From contig JACUUV010000026.1 in assembly GCA_014859095.1 (NCBI GenBank), positions 1 through 37,714 of the forward strand: a DNA stretch of 37,714 nucleotides, read 5' to 3'. Of the stretch, positions 17,060-25,143 are shown one piece after another. Source of the stretch: Clostridia bacterium (GTDB taxonomy: Bacteria > Bacillota > Clostridia > Peptostreptococcales > Acidaminobacteraceae). The number at the start of each line of letters is the position of its first letter. The stretch's first letter is position 1. Below the pieces are notes generated by a model, which ran no database searches, had not been told where the DNA came from, and saw only the letters and a list, made by a program, of their open reading frames with translations. The translations under genes were made by a program, and so were the position numbers.

Positions 17060-17088
17060 TTGCATTTTTTGTAAAAGAGCTATATCAT
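17060..17088 (+). promoter_or_regulatory. Putative promoter of the AAA/DUF4143 gene
   Basis: TTGCAT (17060-17065), 17 bp, TATCAT (17083-17088), 20 bp before the gene start. The -10 is good and the -35 is weak. Confidence 0.45.
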
Positions 17089-17107
17089 AAGACCAAGGGG
17101 TGATGAT

Positions 17108-18421
17108 ATGTATAGAAATGCAATGAATCATTTGCTCGATTGGAAGAAAAAGAAAAACAAGAAACCTTTAGTCATCAGAGGTGCCCGTCAAGTGGGAAAG
17201 ACTTGGCTGATGAAGACCTTTGGCGAAGCTGAGTATGAAAATACCGTTTATATTAACTTTGATAACAACCAACAAATGAAAGCACTCTTCGAAATGGATA
17301 TGAACACAGACAGATTGATTACAGGTCTTGAGTTGTATTCAGGGCATAAAATCAACGCGGATAACACTTTATTGATCTTTGACGAGGTCCAAGAAGTTCC
17401 TAAGGCACTGACTGCTTTAAAGTACTTTAATGAGAATGCCCCTGAGTATCAAATCATCTGTGCGGGATCTTTGCTCGGTGTTGCGATGCATAAGGGGACA
17501 TCGTTCCCTGTGGGCAAAGTGGAATTCATGGATTTATATCCACTGTCTTTTACTGAATTTATGAGAGCAATGGGAAAGGAACAATTTGTTGAACTGATTG
17601 AGCAGGGAAGTTTTGGTTTGGCTACAACTTTCAAACAGGAATACATTACGTTGTTAAAGCACTATTATTACGTCGGTGGAATGCCTGAAGTGGTCTCTAA
17701 TTTTACAGAAAACATGGATTTCAATGAAGCTAGAGCAATCCAAGAGCGCATTTTGATTGCTTATGAACAAGACTTTTCGAAACATGCACCGAATGAAGTC
17801 ATTCCTAAGATCAGAATGCTGTGGAACAGTATCCCATCACAACTGACCAAAGAAAACAAAAAGTTTGTCTACGGTTTGATTAAAGAGGGTTCGAGAGCCA
17901 AAGATTACGAGATGGCACTGTTGTGGCTGATCGATTGTGGTCTTGTCCACAGAATTAATAGGGTGACGGTTCCGAATTTACCACTGAAAGCGTATGAGGA
18001 CTTAAAGGCTTTTAAGCTGTTCATGCTTGATGTCGGTTTGCTGTCATGCATGGTCAGATTGAATCAATCGGTGCTTCTGGATGGAAATCTTCTGTTTAAA
18101 GAGTTCAAGGGAGCTCTCACAGAGCAGTTTGTATTACAGCAGTTTAAGACATCCCATAAAATTGAAACGTATTATTGGACGAATGATCGAGGAAGCGCGG
18201 AAGTTGATTTTATTGTGGATACAGGGGAACTGATCATTCCGATTGAGGTGAAGGCAGAAGCCAATCTTAAGGCAAAAAGCTTAAAAAGTTATTATGAGAA
18301 ATTTTCTCCATCGATATCAGTTCGTACTGCAATGTCCGATTATAAAAGTGAAGATTGGCTTTTGAATCTTCCGTTATGGGCAATCGAAGTCCTAGAAAGT
18401 GAAGTTGAAAGACTCAAATGA
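17108..18421 (+). CDS. AAA_14 / DUF4143 ATP-binding protein
   Basis: This 437-residue protein has AGGGGTGAT ahead of the ATG. The N-terminal AAA domain has Walker A GARQVGKT at 25-32, Walker B LLIFDEVQEVP with Asp92-Glu93, and a CAGSLLGVAMHK sensor region. The C-terminal half matches DUF4143: LLKHYYYVGGMPEVV near 180, DVGLLSCM, and ALTEQFVLQQF. A PD-(D/E)XK-like end follows (GSAEVDFIVDTG, IIPIEVKAEAN). Family knowledge: these ATPases are widespread and often horizontally spread. Their function is unsettled, and links to defence or toxin-antitoxin-like roles have been proposed. It is monocistronic and lies between two REP-like palindromes (A5 and A6). The second starts at its stop codon, consistent with a transferred cassette. 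Confidence 0.9.
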   Translation: MYRNAMNHLLDWKKKKNKKPLVIRGARQVGKTWLMKTFGEAEYENTVYINFDNNQQMKALFEMDMNTDRLITGLELYSGHKINADNTLLIFDEVQEVPKALTALKYFNENAPEYQIICAGSLLGVAMHKGTSFPVGKVEFMDLYPLSFTEFMRAMGKEQFVELIEQGSFGLATTFKQEYITLLKHYYYVGGMPEVVSNFTENMDFNEARAIQERILIAYEQDFSKHAPNEVIPKIRMLWNSIPSQLTKENKKFVYGLIKEGSRAKDYEMALLWLIDCGLVHRINRVTVPNLPLKAYEDLKAFKLFMLDVGLLSCMVRLNQSVLLDGNLLFKEFKGALTEQFVLQQFKTSHKIETYYWTNDRGSAEVDFIVDTGELIIPIEVKAEANLKAKSLKSYYEKFSPSISVRTAMSDYKSEDWLLNLPLWAIEVLESEVERLK

Positions 18422-18464
18422 AACCGCCGTTTGCGTACCTGGTACGCAAGTGGCGGTTTTTTCC
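18421..18464. terminator. REP-like palindrome A6, also the terminator of the AAA ATPase gene
   Basis: AAACCGCCGTTTGCGTACC (18421-18439) and GGTACGCAAGTGGCGGTTT (18441-18459) pair around T18440. The two positions that differ from a perfect match form G-U/U-G wobbles in RNA. A run of Ts follows. The first base is the last base of the ATPase stop codon. Confidence 0.9.
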
Positions 18465-18479
18465 TGGGCATTTTTCTTT

Positions 18480-18508
18480 TTGTTGAAAAACAAGCATCTG
18501 GGTATAAA
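18480..18508 (+). promoter_or_regulatory. Putative promoter of the V-type ATPase operon
   Basis: TTGTTG (18480-18485), 17 bp, TATAAA (18503-18508). It lies 163 bp before the first operon gene. The leader contains an AGGAGG site and a broken short reading frame. Confidence 0.4.
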
Positions 18509-18530
18509 TACATTGGTTGCACACTCAGAC

Positions 18531-18649
18531 AGGAGGACAACATGAGATGAACACATAGAAGAGTTCAGTTTAAGCGAGATTCTTGAAGATGCCGTGATCC
18601 ACCTGGAGGCAACGTGATCATCGCGTCAACCGATTGGTTTGAACAATAG
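18531..18649 (+). pseudogene. Broken short reading frame(s) in the leader of the V-ATPase operon (unrecognised)
   Basis: A strong AGGAGG (18531-18536) precedes ATG 18542, but that frame stops after two codons (ATG AGA TGA). The +1-shifted frame 18546-18617 reads DEHIEEFSLSEILEDAVIHL and then three more residues before a stop. It is protein-like and acidic but has no start codon. A GTG at 18614 after GGAGG opens 11 more codons to 18649. This could be a small gene disabled by a frameshift, or a leader. It matches no family I recognise. Confidence 0.35.
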
Positions 18650-18670
18650 AATTTAGAAGAGGGTGTTATA

Positions 18671-19009
18671 ATGGACAACAAAAGCATTGAAAATTTTCTA
18701 AAAATGATCATCAAAATCGATGACGATACCAAAAGTAAAGTCGAAATGCTTGAAAGTGAAATTGCGAACCGTGAGAGTCAACTGAATAAAATCGCTTCAG
18801 ATGTGGAAGCCAATTCTGAGGTGCTTAAAGTCTCGCACTCGAAGCGACTGGTTGAGCGAATCAAGACCGATACCGAAATGGAACAGGAAAAGATCATGAA
18901 AGAATCCGACGTCCTGATGAGCGACATGGACCGTATTTTCAGTGAGAAAAAAGCCAGAATGATCAACCGCGCTTTTGAGAAACTCTCCATAGGCAGGTGG
19001 GGGTCGTAA
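18671..19009 (+). CDS. V/A-type ATPase peripheral-stalk coiled-coil subunit (G/H type)
   Basis: This 112-residue protein is mostly one predicted helix with heptad-like charge pattern (SKVEMLESEIANRESQLNKI, then further coil to about residue 95). Short length, coiled coil, and position as the first gene of the operon fit the G/H subunit, which pairs with subunit E to form the stator stalk linking V1 to the membrane part. GAGGGTG lies about 8 nt before the ATG. Sequence identity to known G/H subunits is intrinsically low in this family, so the call rests on architecture and neighbours. Its stop overlaps the next start (TAATG). Confidence 0.75.
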   Translation: MDNKSIENFLKMIIKIDDDTKSKVEMLESEIANRESQLNKIASDVEANSEVLKVSHSKRLVERIKTDTEMEQEKIMKESDVLMSDMDRIFSEKKARMINRAFEKLSIGRWGS

Positions 19010-20040
19010 TGTATAAAGTGAAAACGCATGCCGCTGCAAATTCAAAGGCCAAAGTGATTTTAGGTAAACTATTAAAAGATGCAGAATATGAGAAACTGAT
19101 CAAGATGGACAGTGTGGAGGAAGTCACTTCCTATCTCAAATCGCAGACCCATTATAAAAACATGGACTGGGGCACCGGGGACGACACCCAGAATTTTGAG
19201 GTGCTGATGAAAAAACACTTTTTCAATGCTTATGAAAAGTTTTTCCATTTCTATATCGATGAATACAGAGAATTCATCAAAGCCATGTTTTGCAGGTACG
19301 AAGTGGAAAACCTCAAGTTGTTCATCAGGGCACTCGCTCGAAATGAGTCGCTCAGCAACATCATAGACCACTTGATTTACTCGCATCTGTATTCGAACAT
19401 AGACTATGGGGCACTGGAGAGGGTCGGCAACATGGACGAGTTCATGCAGGCCATCAAGGGCACGCAGTACTATGAGCCTCTGTCCGTCTTCTTAGGCGAG
19501 GATCCCGTACAGATGATCTTTCACATGGAAATGATGCTGGATCGAGGGTATTTCAACCGTTTACTGGAGTCCATCCAAAACCTCAAAAAACGGGATCGGG
19601 AAATGATGCTCGACCTCCTCGGAATCAATGCGGACATATTGAACGTTCAGTGGATTTACAGGGGGCGCCATTATTTCGATATCTCCTCAGAGGAATTGTT
19701 CAACTTTACGCTGAATTCCGGAAAGGTCTATGACTACAAAGCGCTTAAAGCCCTCTGTTATATGGAACTCGATGACTACAGGGAGTACATCTCAAAAGGC
19801 GATTACTCAGACATATTCAGGGACAAGGAATACATGATGGAGCGCGCCATGGAAAAGCATTTGTATTATATTCTGGATGACTTCACCAAGCACGCTGAAA
19901 ATTCCATAGCATGGCCTGTGGTACTTTTATTCAAGTTTGAATATGAGATCCGGGATCTGTTTACTATAATAGAAGCAAAAAAATATGACATGGAGAACAT
20001 AAACGAATTATTGATTAGAGATTTGGGGAGGGCGAGATAG
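19009..20040 (+). CDS. ntpC: V-type ATPase subunit C (d-type central-stalk socket)
   Basis: I take ATG 19009, overlapping the previous stop, over the ATG at 18997. This gives 343 residues. GGTGGGGG lies a few bases upstream. The protein is all-helical with many acidic and aromatic residues (ENLKLFIRALARN, HYFDISSEELFNFTLNSGKV, PVVLLFKFEYEIRDLFTIIEAK). The last segment is the characteristic C-terminal motif of V/A-ATPase subunit C/d. The subunit caps the membrane c-ring and couples it to the rotor D-F. It sits before ntpI here, whereas in Enterococcus and Methanosarcina operons it follows E. Length agrees with the family (about 330-350). Confidence 0.9.
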   Translation: MYKVKTHAAANSKAKVILGKLLKDAEYEKLIKMDSVEEVTSYLKSQTHYKNMDWGTGDDTQNFEVLMKKHFFNAYEKFFHFYIDEYREFIKAMFCRYEVENLKLFIRALARNESLSNIIDHLIYSHLYSNIDYGALERVGNMDEFMQAIKGTQYYEPLSVFLGEDPVQMIFHMEMMLDRGYFNRLLESIQNLKKRDREMMLDLLGINADILNVQWIYRGRHYFDISSEELFNFTLNSGKVYDYKALKALCYMELDDYREYISKGDYSDIFRDKEYMMERAMEKHLYYILDDFTKHAENSIAWPVVLLFKFEYEIRDLFTIIEAKKYDMENINELLIRDLGRAR

Positions 20041-22002
20041 TTGGCAATAGAAAAACTTGTCATGGCGAATGTCGTATGCAGACGCAATCGCCTGGATGGA
20101 ATAATCAGAGATTTGATCTTACTGGAGCGATGCGAGTTTGTCGATACGTTTCTGGAAATCGACGACGGCGATTTCAGCATTGGCATTTCTGAAGAAAATG
20201 CGGATGAGATCCTCGACATGGAAGACATCGTTCCGATTAAGGAAAACAAGGAAATCGAACGGGTGATCCAGGAGTTCGAGACGACTCTAAGCAGTCTGAA
20301 ATATACACCAAAAGTGGATACTGCACACATGAGAGGGGTACATAATTTTGAGACCATGATCGATGAAGTGGAAAAGTTCAGTTGTAAATTCGCTGTGCTG
20401 ACAGAAGAGGTCACCCAAATAGAGTCGAGAATCGAGGCACTTGAGCAGTACAAAGTCCTTGAGAGCATCAAAAACATCGATATTGACCTCGAAAAACTTT
20501 TAAACATGGACCATTTCACCGTGAAACTTGGGTTTTTGACCCGGGAGAAAGCCAAGCGGATCTCCCAGAACTATGACAACATCAAAGCGCTGGTACTGCA
20601 TGCCGGTACTTTTGATGAAAAGGAATTCTACATCATCGTGTCTCCTAAGAGTCTGGACGTCGAGATGGGTAGAATTCTAAGAAGTACGGATTTTGTGGAA
20701 ATCAATCTTGAAAACGAACATTTTGAGACGCCTGCAAAATTGGTGGAAGCCATCAAAAATGAGAAAATCGAATGTGAAGACAGACTTGTCGAGATAGAGA
20801 CCATGACACAGAAGGACATCTCGGAAAACAGTCAGGAATTCGACAGACTGTATTCCATGCTGATCATGGAGCGTAAAATCGACCAGGTCCGCACGAAAGT
20901 GGCCGTCACTGAAAATCTGGCATACCTTTCCGCCTGGGTTCCGGCTGAGGATATTGAGCCGCTCCATAAATTGTTCGGACCACCACCGGAGACGCTGGTC
21001 ACCTTCAAGAAATCGGAAGAAGTCTCCTACAAGATTCCGACGCCGACGTTCCTGAAAAACAACCGGTTCTTCAAACCCTTTGAAATGCTGGTCAACATGT
21101 ACGGCACCCCGATGCACAACGAAACCGATCCGACATTCTTTTTCGGCATCACCTACATGATCCTCTTCGGAGCGATGTTTGGAGATTTGGGTCAAGGCCT
21201 GGTAATCGTATTGGCGGGTCTGCTGCTCAGAAAAAAATTAAGTCCGGAGTTTAGTGGCATACTCACGCGAATCGGCATTGGTTCCATGTTTTTCGGCTTC
21301 ATCTACGATTCGTTCTTCGGATATGAGCACGTGATTTCCGGGGTCATTCCGTTACCCATCTATTTCAGGCCCATCGACAACATCAACCTGGTCCTGATTT
21401 ATGCGATTGTCATCGGTATCGTCCTCGTTTACATCAGCTACCTTTATAGTATTGTGAACAAACTCAGGCTCAGAGATATTGAGGAAGGCGTGTTTGGAAG
21501 AAATGGTATCAACGGACTCATATTGCTCACGGCACTCCTGATGCTGGTGTATGGCATGTTCGTCGGTGATCAGATCTTGCCGACAATCTTCCTTGAAATT
21601 GTGATTCTAATCAGTGTGGTGCTCCTTTTGGTGAAGCAACCGCTCAGCAACAAACTGCTGGGGCATCAGATATTGATCGATGAAGCCCCCAGCGCCTACT
21701 ATGTGGAAGGGGTCTTCAATCTGTTCGAGACTTTCCTCGGCATGATCAGCAACACGGCATCGTTCATAAGAGTCGGAGCCTTTGCGCTGAACCATGTGGG
21801 TCTTTTCATCGCATTCCATACACTCGCCGAAATGATCGGCACCACCACAGGCAACATCGCCATGTTCCTTCTCGGCAACGTCATCATCATCGCACTTGAG
21901 GGGCTTGTGGTATTCATTCAGGGATTAAGGCTGTTTTACTACGAACTATTCAGTAAATATTATTCGGGTGACGGGATTCTCTTCACACCGGATAAAATAT
22001 AG
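20041..22002 (+). CDS. ntpI: V-type ATPase subunit I (membrane stator, a-subunit homologue)
   Basis: This 653-residue protein starts with TTG directly after the ntpC stop, with GGGGAGGG about 10 nt upstream. A cytoplasmic N-terminal half (about 1-335) carries coiled coils (EVTQIESRIEALEQY). About seven or eight membrane helices follow: PTFFFGITYMILFGAMFGDLG near 365, then LVLIYAIVIGIVLVYISYLY and others. The conserved ion-pathway arginine is Arg577 (ASFIRVGAFALNHVG). It forms the half-channels at the c-ring interface and anchors both peripheral stalks. Length is typical (about 640-660). Confidence 0.94.
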   Translation: MAIEKLVMANVVCRRNRLDGIIRDLILLERCEFVDTFLEIDDGDFSIGISEENADEILDMEDIVPIKENKEIERVIQEFETTLSSLKYTPKVDTAHMRGVHNFETMIDEVEKFSCKFAVLTEEVTQIESRIEALEQYKVLESIKNIDIDLEKLLNMDHFTVKLGFLTREKAKRISQNYDNIKALVLHAGTFDEKEFYIIVSPKSLDVEMGRILRSTDFVEINLENEHFETPAKLVEAIKNEKIECEDRLVEIETMTQKDISENSQEFDRLYSMLIMERKIDQVRTKVAVTENLAYLSAWVPAEDIEPLHKLFGPPPETLVTFKKSEEVSYKIPTPTFLKNNRFFKPFEMLVNMYGTPMHNETDPTFFFGITYMILFGAMFGDLGQGLVIVLAGLLLRKKLSPEFSGILTRIGIGSMFFGFIYDSFFGYEHVISGVIPLPIYFRPIDNINLVLIYAIVIGIVLVYISYLYSIVNKLRLRDIEEGVFGRNGINGLILLTALLMLVYGMFVGDQILPTIFLEIVILISVVLLLVKQPLSNKLLGHQILIDEAPSAYYVEGVFNLFETFLGMISNTASFIRVGAFALNHVGLFIAFHTLAEMIGTTTGNIAMFLLGNVIIIALEGLVVFIQGLRLFYYELFSKYYSGDGILFTPDKI

Positions 22003-22011
22003 GAGGACATT

Positions 22012-22458
22012 ATGGGTTACGTTATTTTTCTCGTAGGGATTATTTTGGTCACCATCGGACTTGGGATCTACTATTATTTTCAACCGTCCATCGAAGCTGC
22101 CAACCGCAAAATCAGGCTGATCATGGGCACCAACGCGCTCATGTTTATAGCAGTCATGCTGCTTGCCACCATTTCCGTCTTTTCAGGCGCAGGCTTCTCC
22201 GCGGTAGAGGAAGTCCAGGCCAGCGAACCCATAGTGGTGAACGGCTCGGCGGGACTTGGTTACATCGCGGCGGCCATCTCCACGGGACTTGCCACAATCG
22301 GTGCGGGATACGCAGTCGGCAGTGTCGGTTCATCGGCACTTGGCGCAGTATCTGAAAATCCAAAAATCCTCGGTAAAACCTTGATTTTCGTAGGTCTGGC
22401 AGAAGGCATCGCCATCTATGGCCTCATCATCTCCATTTTGATCCTCGGCAGGCTGTGA
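22012..22458 (+). CDS. ntpK: V-type ATPase subunit K (c-ring proteolipid) with extended N-terminus
   Basis: This 148-residue protein has AGGAGG 7 nt before the ATG. The C-terminal hairpin has one helix GLGYIAAAISTGLATIGAGY and a second containing the ion-carrying Glu131 (FVGLAEGIAIYGLIISILIL), joined by the polar loop SENPKILGK that contacts subunit C. Ahead of it are two further hydrophobic segments (about 3-23 and 38-62) without a carboxylate. The protein is thus four-helix in size but has only one ion site, like a V-type c subunit that lost its first site or a c subunit with an added hairpin. The residue after Glu131 is Gly, and no Gln is seen in the partner helix, which leans towards H+ rather than Na+. 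That is inference only. Confidence 0.9.
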   Translation: MGYVIFLVGIILVTIGLGIYYYFQPSIEAANRKIRLIMGTNALMFIAVMLLATISVFSGAGFSAVEEVQASEPIVVNGSAGLGYIAAAISTGLATIGAGYAVGSVGSSALGAVSENPKILGKTLIFVGLAEGIAIYGLIISILILGRL

Positions 22459-22763
22459 TGCGAAGCGTTTGTCTGTGCGAAAAAACCGAGACCATGACTG
22501 CGATGCGGCTTGGTGGCATTGAAAGCAGGCTGGTCACAAATGTGGATGAAGCCACACGCAGCCTTGAGAGGCTGCTTGAGGACCCTACAGTGGCACTTGT
22601 AATCGTCTCGGAAAATGTGCACAACATGGTCGAACCGCTCATCATGAAAACCAAGCTGGAACGCAAAGATACGCTGATTATACAGATTCCTGAACCAGAC
22701 GGGCTCAGGGACAAGGACTACATCATGAAATACATCAAGAATTCGATAGGCATAAAGCTGTGA
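22458..22763 (+). CDS. ntpG: V-type ATPase subunit F (central rotor, NtpG)
   Basis: This 101-residue protein starts at ATG 22458, inside TGATG overlapping the ntpK stop. It has the small Rossmann-like fold of subunit F: an alternating beta-alpha pattern with a TAMRLGGIESRLVTN region (F-family GLAGI-type motif), ALVIVSENVHNMV near residue 49-61, and a C-terminal helix DYIMKYIKNSIGIKL. It binds subunit D and is part of the rotor. In E. hirae naming this is NtpG. It precedes ntpE here, whereas in E. hirae it lies between C and A. Confidence 0.88.
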   Translation: MRSVCLCEKTETMTAMRLGGIESRLVTNVDEATRSLERLLEDPTVALVIVSENVHNMVEPLIMKTKLERKDTLIIQIPEPDGLRDKDYIMKYIKNSIGIKL

Positions 22764-22776
22764 AGAAGGTGATCTT

Positions 22777-23379
22777 ATTATTACGATAGAGATGAAAATA
22801 GAACTGTTTTCAAAAATGGTGAAAGAGAAAGCGCTTTCGGAACCGAAGCGCAAACTTGAGGCGCTCAACATCAAGCACGCTCAAATCCTGGACGACATGG
22901 AATCGGCCTGTGAAGCATCGCGCTCGGAGTATCTTCTGGGAATCCGGCACAAAGCCATGGAACGCAAGAGCAAGGTGATTGCAAAGACCCATTCAGAGGC
23001 CCAAAACAGGATTCTCAAAAAGAAAAGTGCCCTGTTTCAGGAACTGAAAGACTCTCTGGTGGAAGAAGTAAAAAAAGCCGTGAGTTCAGTGGAGTATGAA
23101 GCGTATTTCAAAGATAAGCTTGCAAAGGCCTTAAAAAATTTCGAGGCTTTAGAGGAACTCGTGATCGGCGTGCGCATAAAAGACGAGAAGTATTTGCCTG
23201 AGGGGATTTCCGCTCATACGGATGAAGGACTGATTGGCGGTTTTTACATTATAAAAGGCGGGAGTGAAAAATACGATTTCACACTGGACAGTGAAGTGGA
23301 CGCCCTGGATGATTATCTGGGATGCATGTTGAACACACTGTATGAAACTACCGGGGAGGCTTGTGAAGATGAAGGGTGA
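22777..23379 (+). CDS. ntpE: V-type ATPase subunit E (peripheral stalk), probable AUU start
   Basis: The first ATG in frame is 22792, but it lacks a ribosome site at usable distance. The only Shine-Dalgarno, AAGAAGGTG at 22764-22772, is 19 nt from that ATG and 4-7 nt from ATT codons at 22777 and 22780. Translating from ATT 22777 gives (M)ITIEMKIELFSKMV, which resembles the MITxExKLELF start usual in subunit E. I therefore favour an ATT start (200 residues); with ATG it is 195. The N-terminal half is a long coiled coil (about 20-95) with many Lys, Glu and Arg. The C-terminal half is the alpha/beta globular domain that binds subunit B. It forms the stator stalk with the 18671 gene product. The end overlaps ntpA by 11 bp. 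Confidence 0.85.
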   Translation: MITIEMKIELFSKMVKEKALSEPKRKLEALNIKHAQILDDMESACEASRSEYLLGIRHKAMERKSKVIAKTHSEAQNRILKKKSALFQELKDSLVEEVKKAVSSVEYEAYFKDKLAKALKNFEALEELVIGVRIKDEKYLPEGISAHTDEGLIGGFYIIKGGSEKYDFTLDSEVDALDDYLGCMLNTLYETTGEACEDEG

Positions 23380-25135
23380 AGGCAGAATCACATACATTAA
23401 CGGCCCTGTCGTCAAAGGCTCCGGCCTTGAAAGTTTCATGATGAGAGAAATGGTGCTGGTCGGTGAACAGCGGTTGATCGCGGAGATCATCGGCCTCAGC
23501 GGCGATGTCGGTACGATTCAGGTCTACGAGGAAACGGAAGGTCTGGAACTCCATGAGAAAATTGTCGGTCTCGGTGTGCCGCTGTCATTGAAACTCGGTC
23601 CCGGACTGATGGGCAACATATTTGACGGCATCGGAAGACCGCTGAAAAAAATCGAAGAATCCAGCGGCAATTTCATCCCTCTGGGCATCGGTCTACTCAC
23701 CATTGACCTGGAGCAATCCTGGGATGTGGAGATGCTCATTGAAACCGGTGACCATGTCAAGGGCGGTCAGATTTTTGGACGCGTTGTCGAGACGCAGCTC
23801 ATTACTCATAAACTCATGATTCCACCTGGAGTGAATGGCGTGGTCGTCAGCTCTGTAGCGAGTGGGACCCATTTGACCGACGATGTGCTGCTCAGCGTTC
23901 AGGATAAAAATTCAAAAGTCACAGAAGTCAAAATGTATCAGGACTGGCCGGTGAGAAAGTCACGTCCAATTGAAAAAAGAATGAAGATTACCCAGCCCTT
24001 GATTACGGGGCAGCGGATTCTCGACACGTTCTTTCCCATAGCAAAAGGCGGAACAGCGGCAATTCCAGGGGGCTTCGGAACCGGAAAGACCATGACCCAG
24101 CACCAACTCGCCAAATGGTCGGATGCGGACATCATCATCTATATAGGGTGCGGAGAACGCGGGAACGAGATGACGGACGTGCTCGAGGAATTCCCGAAAC
24201 TGATCGATCCCAAATCGGGCAGACCGATCATGGAACGCACGGTGCTCATCGCCAACACTTCCAACATGCCGGTTGCGGCAAGGGAAGCGAGCATCTACAC
24301 GGGCATTACCATGGCCGAGTATTTCAGGGACATGGGATACCACGTGGCCATCATGGCGGATTCTACATCCAGGTGGGCAGAGGCGCTCAGAGAAATCAGC
24401 GGACGTCTGGAAGAGATGCCCGCAGAGGAAGGGTACCCGGCGTATCTGTCCTATAGACTGGCAGAATTTTATGAGCGAGCGGGCTACGTGAAAACCCTCC
24501 AAGGGGATGAAGGTTCCGTGACGATCATCGGAGCGGTCTCACCGGCGGGCGGCGATTTTTCCGAACCCGTTACGGAAAACACCAAAAGATATGTGAACGC
24601 CTTTTTGGCTCTGGACAGAAAGCTCGCTTATTCGAGACATTATCCAGCCATCAACTGGCTGTCGAGTTACAGCGGTTATTTGAAAATGCTGGACGAATGG
24701 TATTTCGACAATGTCGGCGAGGACGCCATCCGCCTCAGGAATCAGGTCCTCAGACTACTTCAGGAGGAGAGCAAACTGCTGGATATCGTGCAGCTTGTGG
24801 GTGAGGATGTGCTCCCGGATTCGCAGCGGTTGATTCTCGAAATCTCTCGTGTGGTCAAGACGGGGATCTTGCAACAGAACGCATTTCACAAGGACGATTC
24901 TTTTGTGCCAATGGCGAAACAGTATAAGATGCTCTGTGCCGTATGGCACCTTTACCAGAGGGCGAGCGCTTGCGCGGAAAAAGGCATTCCTATGTCGCAA
25001 ATCAAGGATGATGCGCTGTTCGAGAAGATCACCAAGATGAAATACAACATTCCAAACGAGGATCTGAGCGGCATTGATGCCATAAATTCGGAAGTCGACA
25101 CTTATTTTGATGCACTTTTGGCGCGGTACAATTAG
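23369..25135 (+). CDS. ntpA: V-type ATPase catalytic subunit A
   Basis: This 588-residue protein starts at ATG 23369, 9 nt after GGGGAGG. The frame extends upstream to 23342, but that ATG precedes the ribosome site. The N-terminal beta barrel includes [13 protein letters not shown]. The bulge domain specific to A subunits covers about residues 110-190. Walker A GGFGTGKT is at 234-241, with Lys240 and Thr241. The catalytic glutamate is Glu263 in [29 protein letters not shown] and [11 protein letters not shown] follow. All catalytic residues are intact. ATP is hydrolysed or synthesised at A-B interfaces of the A3B3 head. It is immediately followed by ntpB. Confidence 0.97.
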   Translation: MKGEGRITYINGPVVKGSGLESFMMREMVLVGEQRLIAEIIGLSGDVGTIQVYEETEGLELHEKIVGLGVPLSLKLGPGLMGNIFDGIGRPLKKIEESSGNFIPLGIGLLTIDLEQSWDVEMLIETGDHVKGGQIFGRVVETQLITHKLMIPPGVNGVVVSSVASGTHLTDDVLLSVQDKNSKVTEVKMYQDWPVRKSRPIEKRMKITQPLITGQRILDTFFPIAKGGTAAIPGGFGTGKTMTQHQLAKWSDADIIIYIGCGERGNEMTDVLEEFPKLIDPKSGRPIMERTVLIANTSNMPVAAREASIYTGITMAEYFRDMGYHVAIMADSTSRWAEALREISGRLEEMPAEEGYPAYLSYRLAEFYERAGYVKTLQGDEGSVTIIGAVSPAGGDFSEPVTENTKRYVNAFLALDRKLAYSRHYPAINWLSSYSGYLKMLDEWYFDNVGEDAIRLRNQVLRLLQEESKLLDIVQLVGEDVLPDSQRLILEISRVVKTGILQQNAFHKDDSFVPMAKQYKMLCAVWHLYQRASACAEKGIPMSQIKDDALFEKITKMKYNIPNEDLSGIDAINSEVDTYFDALLARYN

Positions 25136-25143
25136 GGGGAAAC

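Noticed and set aside
22012-22458. Na+-specific V-ATPase
   Set aside because: The residue after Glu131 is Gly and no partner Gln is seen. There is not enough evidence for Na+ coupling, so this was left as a weak lean towards H+.
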